From assembly GCA_907163375.1 (NCBI GenBank), contig CAJQUW010011083.1:1-64000 (forward strand): a DNA stretch of 64,000 bases, written 5' to 3'. Each line of letters opens with the position of its first letter. Position 1 is the first letter of the stretch. Source of the DNA: Prostheceraeus crozeri. Its lineage: Eukaryota; Platyhelminthes; Polycladida; Euryleptidae. Shown here one piece after another: positions 37,152 through 48,174 of the stretch. The notes under the pieces are model-generated. The model was not told the origin of the DNA, searched no databases, and worked only from the letters and a program-made list of their open reading frames with translations. The position numbers were made by a program, and so were the translations under genes.

Positions 37152-38000
37152 TTGATTCCAATCATGAAAGTGAAAAATCACCTCCCGTATGACGCAGTTA
37201 ATTATACCCAAAAAATGACCTTTTCAAGATAAAGAATGTAGCCTCAAGCTTAGCTAATTGAATAAACAGGATGAGGCAGCTAGAAGCTGAAGTCGAATTA
37301 ACAAACTTTGTGCAGATGCAATTTTCTCTTTAAATCTAATCTAAATCTATCCGAATTGTTATCACCCGTTTCCTATTATCTTCTCTCTTCACTTTACCAC
37401 ATGTGTATCGCAGCTGTGTACATGTATTGGAAGTGTCGATTTCAATGCTATTCATGTAAAAGAATTGATAATAAAATAACTCCCACTGTCAGCTGCGGAT
37501 GATCAAAGTCAGTCTCAATACTGCTGCACTCGACGAATGTCTTGGATGGAGATCTCGTCAGAACAATGTGCATTATTATCGAGTCTAAAAGGTGTTTTTA
37601 ATTTGATTTCCATCAATTTTGTCCTGATGGCTTCATTCAAGAAGTATTTTGAGAAAAGATGAAAGCACACATGACATGCACCTGGAATTCATAACTTTGC
37701 AATCCCTTCAATCGATAAGAAAGCAATTCTGTAACCTCATCTTTCATTGCAGTCACAGATTCTTGGATAAAAGAATTTACCATTGCATCCTAGAGTCCGG
37801 CTTAGGGAAGGCATTTGTCTATGGATTTCAACGACTTCTATTCCTCGAACTTCTAGATTGTTTCTTCTTTGGTATTGTATTTCGAAGCAATCGTTGCTAC
37901 ATACATTTGATTCTATCACGATTTTATTTTAAAGTTGACATATTGCTTCAAGGCCACAGTACACAGAAAAAGTTAAAACACAAATTCAGTGCATGCATGA
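37152..38000. other. Intronic sequence, nothing specific
   Basis: Part of the large intron 35447-44702. The open frames at 37308 and 37649 lack recognisable motifs. Confidence 0.5.
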
Positions 38001-38726
38001 TCAGTCATAAAAGTCTCTCGCTGATCTTTTGAAAAGACGCAGAGATTTAATTGTTGTAATTTCACTGGGCAGCCTATTCCAACATTGAGCAGATGAGGCA
38101 GAGAAGTGCTTCTTTGCCACAGTTTTTAGGCGGAATCTTGGTATCTCAATTAAGTTATTTGATGCAGAGCGCAGATGCGAGCGATTGGACAAGGAACTGA
38201 CCGATATGATCAATTCACAAAGGTAACTCGGAGCATAACCATGAAGGCATTTATACACAAGAGTCACAAGCCGAAGATGTACTCGTGAAGTCACAGGTAG
38301 CCATCGCAATTCATTGAGAGCAGGTGTGACATGAACTGCTCTAGGGAGATTGTAGACGAGACGAGCACTGGCATTAATTACACGTTGAAGCCGTGATAGC
38401 TGGCCCTCCGGAATACCCGACAAAACAGAAATACAATAGTCCAACTTGGGGAACACCAAAGCAGTAACCAGAGATGATGCGAGACGACGTGTGATGGAAG
38501 GACGAACAGAGCGTAGCTGTCTTAGGCTACCAAAACAGGAGGAAACTGTTTTCGAGACATGGGGCGAAAATGACCATGTCGAATCCAATATAACTCCAAG
38601 ACATCGAAGTTGAGAGACAGGAAAAATGTTGTGGTTGCCGATTACGATAGGTGTCTCATTACATTTGTTCAGTCGCATACTTATGGCGGAAAGCAAGGTT
38701 GAGCCAAAACTTGGGTTTAAACCCAA
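38001..38726 (-). pseudogene. LINE (CR1/Jockey-like) reverse transcriptase C-terminal fragment
   Basis: A 241-codon minus-strand frame, open to TGA/TAA near 38001. It covers the end of the reverse transcriptase and the C-terminal domain. Diagnostic blocks are RCLGVILDSTWSFSPHV, ALVFPKLDYCISVLSGIP, RLQRVINASARLVYNL and WLPVTSRVHLRLVTLVYKCL, all standard in CR1/Jockey-type LINEs. The first ~17 codons (from 38726 to about 38675) are less typical and the catalytic YADD and endonuclease are absent. It is therefore a 5'-truncated insertion, antisense in the intron of the ubiquitin-like gene. The good open frame suggests a fairly recent arrival. Confidence 0.88.
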
Positions 38727-39869
38727 AACCTAATCCCAAGTTTCAATCAATGAGTAGAATCAGGTAGACGAAATGCATTCTTTATATTTTGTGCTGACAT
38801 AAAGATTCCTCTGTAGGCCAAAATTCCTATTGGGCCCATGAGAAGTGTGGTATTAGTGGGAAACGATTTTTATTGCAATAACTGCAATGAGTAGCCTAAG
38901 CACATGTATTACATGCACGTTATAAAGCTTTCCTTTAATTTAGCCTACTCTGATATACTGACTAATTTAAGATCTTTGATTTAATTATGATTGAATTACA
39001 CAGTGCTCATGACAAAGCAATTGATATCATTGTATCATTCAGAAATGTAAACAGACTTAATAAATAATATAGCTGCGCAGTGAGTGAATGGGTAAACATA
39101 TTTAGAATACGAAATTGGAATGATTTCATGATTTGATAAATGTCGGTTATCGCAGACAGTTTAGGGCTGCGAAAATATAAAAAAGATGAAATATATAAAA
39201 ACTTCAATATCCACAAATGCAACAAAATACATGTAAGCTTGCAGCAACACAATAAATACCAACTTTCAATGCGCGGTATTGTCAGGCCCAAAAAGAAACA
39301 GCTAATCAGCACAAGTATTTCGTTTTTGAAATATTCTGTGAATTGAGTAGAATTCTGATAAAAGATCACAACTTCATGCTCTTATCATGAAGTTCTCCTA
39401 AGATTCAAATCAAAATATTTATTCTTGTAACTATATTTGTATAATTGCATGTATATGCAGCATTAATAGAAAACCCAAGTTTATCCAAGAATCTTTGGCT
39501 GACTACAGTAATACGCTTGGCCATCGAAGATTAGTATGAAACATCGGAAATAATCCGTAAATTGAAGCAATTTTTAATGAATACTTTTAAATCAGAACTT
39601 CAGTTGTTTTCTTCATTGACCAACCCACAGAGATGCATTTATCTCTTTTAACATTTCCGTATCTATCACTTGTTGTCCTGAAGCACCTAGAGAACAAGCG
39701 TGGCCATGTGAAGAATGCAACTGAAGTTCTGATTTATAAGGATGACACATGCATTATTCTTAATAGAATTTGGAAATGATTTTAATAATGACAACTTAGG
39801 AAACGTGACCTATGTTGCCTATATTGCATATCGTAATAGCACGACACTAAACCCGATCACTTTTCAACA
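38727..39869. other. Intronic sequence, nothing specific
   Basis: No gene or repeat recognised. The frames at 39007-39369 overlap on both strands and carry no motif. Confidence 0.5.
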
Positions 39870-40760
39870 GACTTGACAGCCTCACAATAGGTCTGACAAC
39901 ATGACAGCAAGACAGACAACCTGACAGCAAGCACTACAAATTGACTGCAAGTTTGATGACCTGACAACCTGACAACAAGCCAGAAAATGTGACGCAAACT
40001 TGACAATCCAACAACAAGCCCTATAACCTGACAGCAAACCCAACCATCTGACAATAAGACTCATAGCCTAGTTATACTACAACCAGCCCAACAACCTGGC
40101 AACATGGCTGAGCCCGACAACAGGTCTGACAGTCTGAAGACATGCCTCAATACCTGAAGCAAACGTGATAACATCAGAGTAAGCTGTCAACCTGAGCACA
40201 AGACTGACAGCCTAGCAATAGCTAGTAACCTGATAAAGCCTCACAACTTGATGCCAAGCTGGATAGCCAAATGACTCAACAATCTTGACATCTTGATAAC
40301 CAGTCTAACTGCCTTAAATTGAACTTTGACAATCTACCTGATAGTCTGACAACAAGTCTGACATTATGACAAGCTGAAAGCAAACGTGACAACTTCATAA
40401 CAAGCCTGAGACATTTATAACAAGACAGCAAGACACAAAGTCTGAAGGCAAGCCGGATAAGCTGACAGACTGTCAGCAAGCTCAACAACGTGATAGCAGG
40501 CCTAACAACCTATGCTCAAGTGGGATGACTTACCAGCAGACCGTACAACGTGAAAATAAGTCAAAAGCATGCCAACAAGCTTGACAACGAGACTGTCAAC
40601 CTAAACGCAAGCGAGGCATTTTGACAACACGCCTGATAGTCTGACAACAAGATTGACATCGTAGCAACAAGACAAAAAGCAAGTTTAATGATCTAACAGC
40701 AAGATGAGCATCCTGAAAAAGCCGTGTACATCCTGACAGCAAGTCTGACTTAGATTTTCT
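39870..40760. repeat. Degenerate CTGACAAC minisatellite
   Basis: About 0.9 kb of imperfect ~19-21 bp units close to CTGACAACCTGACAGCAAGC. Words such as CCTGACAAC, CTGACAGCAAG and ACAACAAGCC recur throughout. Unit length varies, so it is not a CRISPR array. A short outlier of the same family is at 43370-43450. Confidence 0.85.
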
Positions 40761-40831
40761 GTTGCCATCGGTCGGGATTCATCCAAGAATAATATCTATA
40801 GATAGCTCCTTTTGAATATGCCCATTTCCAA

Positions 40832-42417
40832 ATTACATGTAGAAGTCCGAAACTCATGATGAATAGTTTTATTGTCCTGTGCTCGCTGCCTCTTTCAGAG
40901 TTGACGGCAGAATGATACAATCGTTGTCACACCATAAAATGAATAGTGATCAAGACAGTCAACTGGATATTGGACTCGGAATCATGTAAAATACAAAACC
41001 ACCACACAAAAGTGCAAGAAGAGACATACTACTATTCGAAACCAAGAGTAGCAAGAGAGATAATGACTGAGAAGTTTGTAGACCTAAAAGACAGAGACAT
41101 ACATGTACAGTGAAAGAAAAATATAAAAATAGACTTAAAGTCATTGGATAAGATTACAGTTGAAAAGAAAGTCCTTCTGTCCACAAAGCGATGGTTTGAA
41201 TAGTTTAATGCAGACAGCTTCTCCGATTTTCAAATCCAGGGCAGATCGACATTGCTTGATGACACTGAAGTCACTTGTTGATGGGGGATGATCACAGATG
41301 AGGTGATGCTGTGTTATTGACGATGAAGGTGGTTGCTTGGAGCGAGGTCGTTGTTTTCCCATTAGGCACCACTTGGGAATATGCTCGTGCATACGCTTGT
41401 CCAAGGTTCTTTCTGTCTTCCCAATATAGCTTGCTCCGCAAGCACAGCGATATTTGTAAATGACCATAGGACGTTGGATGGATGGGACAGAATCTTTGGG
41501 CGCATTGCTCGCTAGTTTCCGCGTGCGGTACCATGGAACTAAGTTCACATGTGGGAGAGCTCGCTCCACAACTTTCTTCAGCTTCCTCACTTCTTGTGTC
41601 ATACCTTCGCCACAATAGTCGAGGCCAAATCGTATGACTTTCTTCTTCGCTGTGGGGATTTGTGCATCGCGAAGCTGGCTGTATTTTCTGATGAACCACT
41701 TTGGATAACCATTCTTGCCAAGGATGGCTGTAAGGCGGTCTGATTCCTCTTCATACATCTCAGGAGAGCATATCTTTCTTGCGCGAACAAATAGGGTTCG
41801 GACCAGGTTGACTTTGAAATCTTTTGGGCAAAATGAATTGTAATTCACATACAAGCCAGTAAAGGTTGGTTTGCGGTAGATTGTAGTCACAATATCACTG
41901 CCACGTCGAATCAACCGTACATCGATGAAATGGTCACCACTATCTGCGCTCTGAACACTAATGCTGGAAGCATTCTGGTTATTTCTTCCTCTGTGATTCT
42001 TCCTTCTTCAGTCTTTATAATATCTGTACGTCGTTACACGTATCTCGTATAAGAATCCATGTATTCCATGTCTATTACGTGTTAATTTAGAGTCTATTAG
42101 AGAGTCTTATTTGTCTTTTTTGTATTTTTTTTTATTTTTTTCTTTTCATGTAACATGTCTTTTAGGTCTACAAACTTCTCAGTCATTATCTCTCTTGCTA
42201 CTCTTGGTTTCGAATAGTAGTATGTCTCTTCTTGCACTTTTGTGTCGTGGTGTTGTATCTTACATGATTCCGAATCCAATATCCAGTTGACTGTCTTGAT
42301 CACTATTCATTTTATGGTGTGACAACGATTGTATCATTCCGCCGTCAACCCTGAAAGAGTCAGCGAGCGCAGGGCAATAAAACTATTCATCATGAGTTTC
42401 GGACTTCTACATGTAAT
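40832..42417 (-). mobile_element. Truncated Penelope-like element flanked by inverted repeats
   Basis: Arms of roughly 300 bp, about 40832-41140 and 42100-42417, are inverted copies. For example ATTACATGTAGAAGTCCG at 40832 and its complement ending at 42417. Between them lies a 5'-truncated Penelope open frame on the minus strand. Same architecture as 33247-34628. Confidence 0.88.
41141..41998 (-). pseudogene. Penelope-like reverse transcriptase thumb plus GIY-YIG endonuclease
   Basis: Open on the minus strand from about 41998 to the stop at 41141. It begins near DHFIDVRLIRRGSDI. IYRKPTFTGLYVNYNSF is the conserved motif after the catalytic palm of Penelope reverse transcriptases. YKYRCACGASYIGKTERTL then RMHEHIPKW is the GIY-YIG endonuclease with its cysteine pair, YIG, arginine and EH. 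The C-terminus ...AVCIKLFKPSLCGQK matches the end of the family. The catalytic RYIDD region is missing, so the piece is not autonomous. It lies antisense in the 9.3-kb intron of the ubiquitin-like gene. Confidence 0.88.
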
Positions 42418-43964
42418 CTATAGAAAGGGTAAAGCGTCAGAAACAATGAGATCAAAAATTAATGAACATTTAAAAGGTCCTGAATCTGACGTTTGCAAAC
42501 ATTCTATAACACACAGCTCCCCAATCACACGAAAGTCCGTCACATGGTCAATACTATATTGAAACATGCAAAGCATGGTTCATAGAAAGAGGGTCGAAAA
42601 GAAGGAGATCAAACCAAGGCCTACCAAGATACTGCTTAATCTCATAAAATTCTGTGTAATTAAGTTTTTCCTTTTTATACTAGTGGTTTGTTCGTTGCAT
42701 CATCCTCTTGATACCTCAAGTAATCCATGATATTTTTGTTAAAATTCTGTGTTAGCATATCTCAATGTCCATGCTCTATTAAGGTTTTACATTGTTCAGC
42801 AAGATGATCCGTATTGAAAGTACGGAAGGGTCTGTATCCATAGGTCCGGAGAGTCCCTGTATGGGGACCATGTGGTCAGTATTTAGTAAGGGTCCGTATT
42901 ATTATGGCGTCCATTTTGAAGGTTCAAAGGAGTCCATATAGTGACTTATAGGAGAAAATGATTTAAAGCTTTATGGACCGGTTAAATGGTCCTACTATTT
43001 TCTGTTTATCTTCAGATACCTACCCATACCATACTAACCACATTCTTCACTTTCCACCACTTTACCAAGAGGACAATTTGTCTTACATTCCCTCGGTTGA
43101 TTTGTCAATTTATAGAAATTACTTTGCAAAATGTTTGCAACTAACACTACCTTTTAATTTTTTCTACAGATTTGTTCAATTCTTGTGATCATTTGATAAT
43201 TATGTACTTTATCCATAATGAAATCAGCTTTAGATGACCTTGTCTCTCATTTCAATTTTCAAAGGAGGTATTTTGGCAGCTTTGAAACATGTTCACAACA
43301 CTACTCATATGTTCATCGGCCCCATTGTCCCAGAAAATTGTTATTTTTTATTATTCTAACAAACCTGAAGCTTGACATCCTGACAATAAGCTCAACAGCT
43401 TGACAGCAAGCTGAAGGATCTGATCACAAGCTCGACATCCTGACAATGCAGCAAACCATTGATTACAAATCCTTGTTTCACTGACATGCAGTTTGCTTGC
43501 TTGATTGAGTAATCATCAGTTTTTCCTCCATACTATTCGTAGAGAACAAAGTGGAGACGATACAATTCAAAGCAGTTACAGAATTGTGCTTCATAACAAA
43601 TATTCTTTGCTCGAGGAAGACGTGACGGACATGAGCATCTGGAGGCATCACTTCTTTGCTGCATGGGAATTTCCTACATTGAAATATGGATCATTATGAC
43701 GATGGAGTTTGAAATCAAAACATTTGGAATCAGATGCATTCACCTAATTATGCAATAAAAAGTCTGTTAGAAATGAAAGAACAGTGGCTGAAAACAAATT
43801 CAATTGGACGAATACGATTACTTTATTCAAGCGGAGCACATAAGCTTTTACTGAAATATCACAAACTGATGATCGAGAATTTATTGAATATTGCCTATTT
43901 ATTTCAATAAGTTTGCCGCATGCGTAACATGTGGCTCGGTCAAAGGACAGCGGTCAAACTGTCC
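42418..43964. other. Intronic sequence with a short CTGACAAC repeat patch
   Basis: Mostly unrecognised. 43370-43450 has a few units of the CTGACAAC minisatellite family (TTGACATCCTGACAATAAGC). No coding region supported. Confidence 0.5.
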
Positions 43965-44077
43965 CAATATGGTCCGCTTTCAGAACAGAGTTCAAGCAGG
44001 TGCAATATGGTCTGCTTTATGAAAGTAGTCAAGCAGTCTCAATATGGTGCGCTCTCAGGACAGTAGTCAAGCAGGCG
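43965..44077 (+). repeat. Three ~38-bp tandem repeats
   Basis: Units start at 43965, 44003 and 44040, each beginning CAATATGGT and ending with a form of GTAGTCAAGCAG. Imperfect. Confidence 0.75.
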
Positions 44078-44702
44078 TATCAGATGTCGCGCACAGACAA
44101 ATTTTAGCCCGACTTGTGAGTTATGGAGAACATATTTTTGATTCAAAATTCAAGTTGTGGTCTTCTTGAGTTTCTGCTTGGTCCTATCTTTCATGGACCT
44201 ATCACAGTTACCACTCTATGTTGATTGTAAACGCCCGGTCAACATGAAGTCTAGAATGTATGCGGAAGTAACTTACCCAGAATATCACATCATTGACTGT
44301 CGTTGAGATATTTAGTTAATTAAGAGATTTGAGCAGATACAAAATTGAATGTTTTGAAGTTTAGGATGGAGATTTGAAAATAAAGGAAATTTTTTCAGGA
44401 ATTTGAAAACAAGCAGGGTACAAAAATGACTGAGATGTACAGTAAGTCATTTTCAGCTTTTCTTGAATAAATAAAAATTATCAATAAAAGTAAATGCTTC
44501 ATTTTTGTCATTTTCAGGACAATTTCTCACTTGTCTGTTGCGGTCAAATGTCATTTCCATGCAATATTTTAAAAAGTTAAAAGATTTCATGCAAAAAGAT
44601 GAAAATGAGAACAAAAAGGAATTAACGTTGAAATCGACAACTTCATTCCTTTGTTCTTCAAGCAGACAGAGAAGATGGACGTTGTCTGTTATTTCCTTTC
44701 AG

Positions 44703-45139
44703 GAGAGAAGCTGCTGGTGTTCTATTTGCCCTCACAATTCACTCCGGACACCTCCGCCTGTGGTGTGGAAATCACCGGGAAGTACGAGTGGTTGGAAGCT
44801 CCCTTCGTCAAGTGTCGCCTGCCGTCCGTCCGCTCAGGCTGGATGGAGTTCGAGGACGTGTGCGCAGCCGTGAAGACGATATTCGGCGGCGCAGACATCA
44901 AGAGGATTGGGCAGTGCAGAGTTGTCCTGAGAGGAGGGAAGGAGGTGGCGGAGGTCACCTCCCCCTCTGATGACGAGGCGAAGCTGCATTTGAAAGATGT
45001 TCAGTTCTCTGACCAGGACGGAAATATTTTCATCTGGGAGGAAGCAGGAGAACCGCAGCTTGTGACAGAAATCACCGCAGGTGGGAGAGTCCTCATCTGC
45101 GGAGGTCGCAGGACGATGCTTGTCATCTTCAACCCGTGA
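44703..45139 (+). CDS. Ubiquitin-like-domain gene, terminal exon
   Basis: Last exon, from acceptor gttatttcctttcag at 44702 to TGA at 45137-45139. It starts in phase 1, so it joins in frame to the 18-nt exon. It encodes ~144 residues, GEKLLVFYLPSQF to TMLVIFNP. The composition is much more GC-rich than the surrounding intron, which supports selection on coding sequence. The content is beta-strand-rich (CRVVLRGGKEVAEV, GGRVLICGGRRTMLVIF) and may be another ubiquitin-like or small beta-barrel fold. I do not recognise a named family. If no exon was missed, intron 4 (35447-44702) is 9.3 kb and filled with mobile elements. Confidence 0.75.
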
Positions 45140-45888
45140 CGTCCTCCTCTTTCCGCGTCCTCCTCAGAACTCAAAACTCCTTCCACAGAAGGACTGTCAC
45201 AGATGAAATCATTCTACCATTTCTGCTCAATTTTCCAAATCAATGAATCTGTTGATAAATCATTCTCCTCTTTGCTTCTATAAGACATTAATTCTATTGA
45301 ATTTCAATTTCACAGCCGGAACACAAGAAATGGTGAAATGATGTCCGCATTTTTCTGAGATATTTCCTGTGAACTGAAAGCAACCATTTCTTTGACCATT
45401 CTTGCTTTGTCAGAGTTCACATGAAGTAAAAATCAAGATGTTCCGACGGCAGCTCAGATTTCAAATTCAAATGTTCAAAATTATGTTGAAAGGATAAGTC
45501 GTCTCTGATTTGTGAAGTAATTGAATCAAAATGAAGCAATGAATCAGTAGACATCAATCTTAAACGAAAAATTCCATCGAACGGTTTTGATTTGGAACTT
45601 TGAGACCGAAACTCATTTCCTGACATCGATTTGATGTTCGCTGTCTCTGATTTAGCTGATAATTATTCTATAAAGATAAAGCACGAAGTATTTGTCTCTC
45701 CATAACCGCAAGCAACTTTTATAGTCAGAAGATTATTTAGTGCTTTAAGTTGAAAATAACGCTAAAACATGCTACTTGACAATATGAAACAGACAACAAG
45801 ATTTTTGATGAAATATCTGTGAAGATATTCATATAAGATAGTATGTTAGATGGTATGTTAGATGTCATGAAGATAGTATATTACAACC
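45140..45888. other. 3' UTR / intergenic
   Basis: Follows the TGA of the ubiquitin-like gene and presumably includes its 3' UTR. I could not fix a polyadenylation signal. No other feature seen. Confidence 0.45.
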
Positions 45889-46237
45889 GTCGGTCGGTCG
45901 TGCTTGTGTGTGTCTCCGTCTGTTATTCAGTCTGTGATCTCATGGTGTCATTTATTGGTTGATTTCGGAAATATTTACATCTTTGGAATCGTGGTGTCGT
46001 CGTCCATCCTCTTCTGTGCTCTAAACTTATCTTGCTGTGATACCTACGGTGTTATTCAAGGATATTCAGTTTGCATTCTGCCTGCAATTTCTTGTGTGAG
46101 TTGTCATCATCATCATCTCTCTGCGAACATCGGGTTTTGGCGTGGTGACGTAATTCGCATGATATCGGACAGGTCGTGCACAGTAATTTCGTGTTCTCGA
46201 GTTAACTCCATCTGATCGACCAATATCATCAATTGTT

Positions 46238-46300
46238 ACGGTGGTCTAGTGGTAAATCGTAAGCTCCTATCTTCTACGGTGGTGGGTTCGGAGCTAGATG
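46238..46300 (+). promoter_or_regulatory. tRNA-like segment with Pol III A and B boxes, upstream of LINE ORF1
   Basis: TGGTCTAGTGGTAA at 46242-46255 fits box A (TRGCNNAGYNGG, 1-2 mismatches). GGTTCGGAGCT at 46285-46295 fits box B (GGTTCGANNCC). The spacing is ~33-43 nt. I do not see a full cloverleaf, so it is not called as a tRNA gene. It may be a tRNA-derived promoter or SINE head. Confidence 0.55.
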
Positions 46301-46360
46301 CTACTAAGTTTTCATCTTTTAGCTGAAGTATTTTGGCGTTAGTTTTTCTTGTACCATTGC

Positions 46361-47128
46361 ATGATGCCCCCAACTGGTACTCCAGCTCGAAGAGAAACTC
46401 GCTCAAATAGTGCCAGTAGCCAGAGTGTGTTGAGTATCAATGATGTCAAGAAGTTGTTGGATGACTGTAAGCGACAAATGTTGGATTCTTTTCAATCTGA
46501 AATACAGAAAATTACTGACATTCTCACAACGGTAAACACTCGAATGGAAAATATTGAGGCAGAGTTGAATAAATTCGATGAAACAGCTCGTCGGCATGAA
46601 GTGGAAATAAATTCACTTAAATCCAATTTGAATGAAATGATGAAGGTTGTGCCCCAAACCGTTTTACAAGAGGCTGAGGACAGAATGTTTCGGCTGAATA
46701 ATGTTATCGTTTCTGGAATTCAGGAATCTGATGGCTCAATGGATGACAGAATTGTTCATGATAGTAATTGTATTGATAGGCTTCTGGATGAACTTATGGT
46801 GAAAAACGACTTGAAATCCGATGTTGTTCGGTTACAACGTGTTGGTCGTTCAAAAGATGGTAAACCGAGGATGTTGCGTATTGTATTCAATAACATACAT
46901 TCAAAAATAACACTTTTACAACGAGCAAAGTCCTTGAGAAATTCGCATGACTTTAAAGGCATCTTCATAAATCCCGATCGAACGCGAATTCAAACAATGG
47001 AGCATCGCAAATTGCTCGACGAATTGGCTGATCGCAGGAGGCAGGGGGAGAACGTTGCCTTGTATAGAGGACGTATAGTTTCTCGATCTAATATCAATTC
47101 GAATACAAATAATAGAAATTTTTACTAA
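46361..47128 (+). CDS. LINE ORF1 protein
   Basis: 255 codons from ATG at 46361 (a second ATG follows directly) to TAA at 47126-47128. Residues ~5-30 are Ser/Arg-rich. Residues ~30-100 form a long heptad-like coiled coil (LLDDCKRQMLDSFQ ... MENIEAELNKF). Residues ~110-230 have the ORF1 C-terminal pattern: RLNNVIVSGIQES, LQRVGRSKDGKPRMLRIVF, FINPDRTRIQTMEHRKLL. Such proteins trimerise, bind the element RNA and act as chaperones in the cytoplasmic particle. The frame is fully intact. The stop overlaps the region where the ORF2 frame is already open. Confidence 0.85.
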   Translation: MMPPTGTPARRETRSNSASSQSVLSINDVKKLLDDCKRQMLDSFQSEIQKITDILTTVNTRMENIEAELNKFDETARRHEVEINSLKSNLNEMMKVVPQTVLQEAEDRMFRLNNVIVSGIQESDGSMDDRIVHDSNCIDRLLDELMVKNDLKSDVVRLQRVGRSKDGKPRMLRIVFNNIHSKITLLQRAKSLRNSHDFKGIFINPDRTRIQTMEHRKLLDELADRRRQGENVALYRGRIVSRSNINSNTNNRNFY

Positions 47129-48174
47129 ATGGTCTTAGCGTCCCTAGCAGAGTTAGTTCTTTCCCAAGTATTGTGTTATTGAATGCGCGTTCAATTTTTC
47201 GGAAGATTGATGAACTTTCAGTATATGTTTCTTCGATATCTCCAGGCTTCATTTTTGTTACCGAATCTTGGTTGCACTCAGGAATTTCGGATGATTTAGT
47301 GGCACTGAGAGACTATAATTTCTATCGTTGTGACAGGATCGGTCGAGTCGGTGGCGGAGTTTGTGCCTGGATAAAAGCTGATTTGAGTTTCCAGGCTGTT
47401 AGTTGCCAATGTCCTGGTACCATAGAATTTCTCGCTTTCAAATCTCATCAACTGAATTTATTTATTGCTTGTGTGTATATACCTCCTAACTTGAGAGTTA
47501 ATGATTTGAATATTATTAATGAATTTATTATGGAAATGTTGGATAATGAATTAGACGCAAATCCGGACCTTAATCTCATTATTTGTGGTGACTTTAATTC
47601 ATTTGACTCTGTATCAGTTTTTGAGGAACAATTCTCCTTGACAAATGCTGTGAAAGTTCCTACTCGGCAAAACGCTATATTGGACCAAATTTGGTTGAGT
47701 GAATTGTTGAGAGAGCGTTTCTATGGTGATGCGTCTATCGGTCCTCCATTGGGTTCTTCAGATCACAACACTATCGTTTTATTTGGTGAATCAACTGCTA
47801 TAAACACGAAACGTATTGTCAAAGTGTGGGACTTCAGGAAATCAAACATTGAGGATTTTCTTTTCCTTCTTTCGATTACGGATTTTTCATGTGTTACAGA
47901 TAATGTCTCGGTAGATGATATGTGTGATATGTTCTACCATATTCTGCACACCGCCATGACTTTTATTCCGTCCACCTACGTTACACTGTCTGACAGTGAT
48001 AAACCCTGGATCACTCCTACACTCAAGGTTATGATCAACGAAAGATGGCGTGCTTTTCGAAATAAACAGTGGGGCAAATATGAACATTATAAAACGAAAG
48101 TAAGGTATGAAATTATGAAGTCCAAGAAGATCTGGTGTCAGTGTCAAATGGAATCTGCCAGGAATGTTTGGTAG
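47128..48174 (+). pseudogene. LINE ORF2, endonuclease part, ended by an in-frame TAG
   Basis: The frame is open from at least 47128, overlapping the ORF1 stop, with no clear ATG, so start by reinitiation is possible. EEP endonuclease motifs are in order: LNARSIFRKIDEL, FVTESWLHSGISDD, DRIGRVGGGVCAW, CVYIPPN, IICGDFNSFDS, PTRQNAILDQIW and LGSSDHNTI. These hold the expected catalytic E, D, N and SDH residues. The enzyme would nick genomic DNA to prime reverse transcription. The frame ends at TAG 48172-48174, but the same frame continues as the reverse transcriptase. The break is a single nonsense codon. Confidence 0.85.

Noticed and set aside
37649-38032. 127-codon plus-strand frame
   Set aside because: No recognisable motif. 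It lies in an intron and overlaps the end of an antisense LINE fragment.
39870-40760. Regular short repeats considered as a CRISPR array
   Set aside because: Units are continuous, variable in length and degenerate, with no unique spacers, in an intron of a eukaryotic gene.
44505-44873. 122-codon plus-strand frame overlapping the terminal exon
   Set aside because: Its right part is the wrong frame of the GC-rich terminal exon, and the left part is intronic.
46238-46300. tRNA gene
   Set aside because: Box A and B words are present, but I could not form complete acceptor and anticodon stems.
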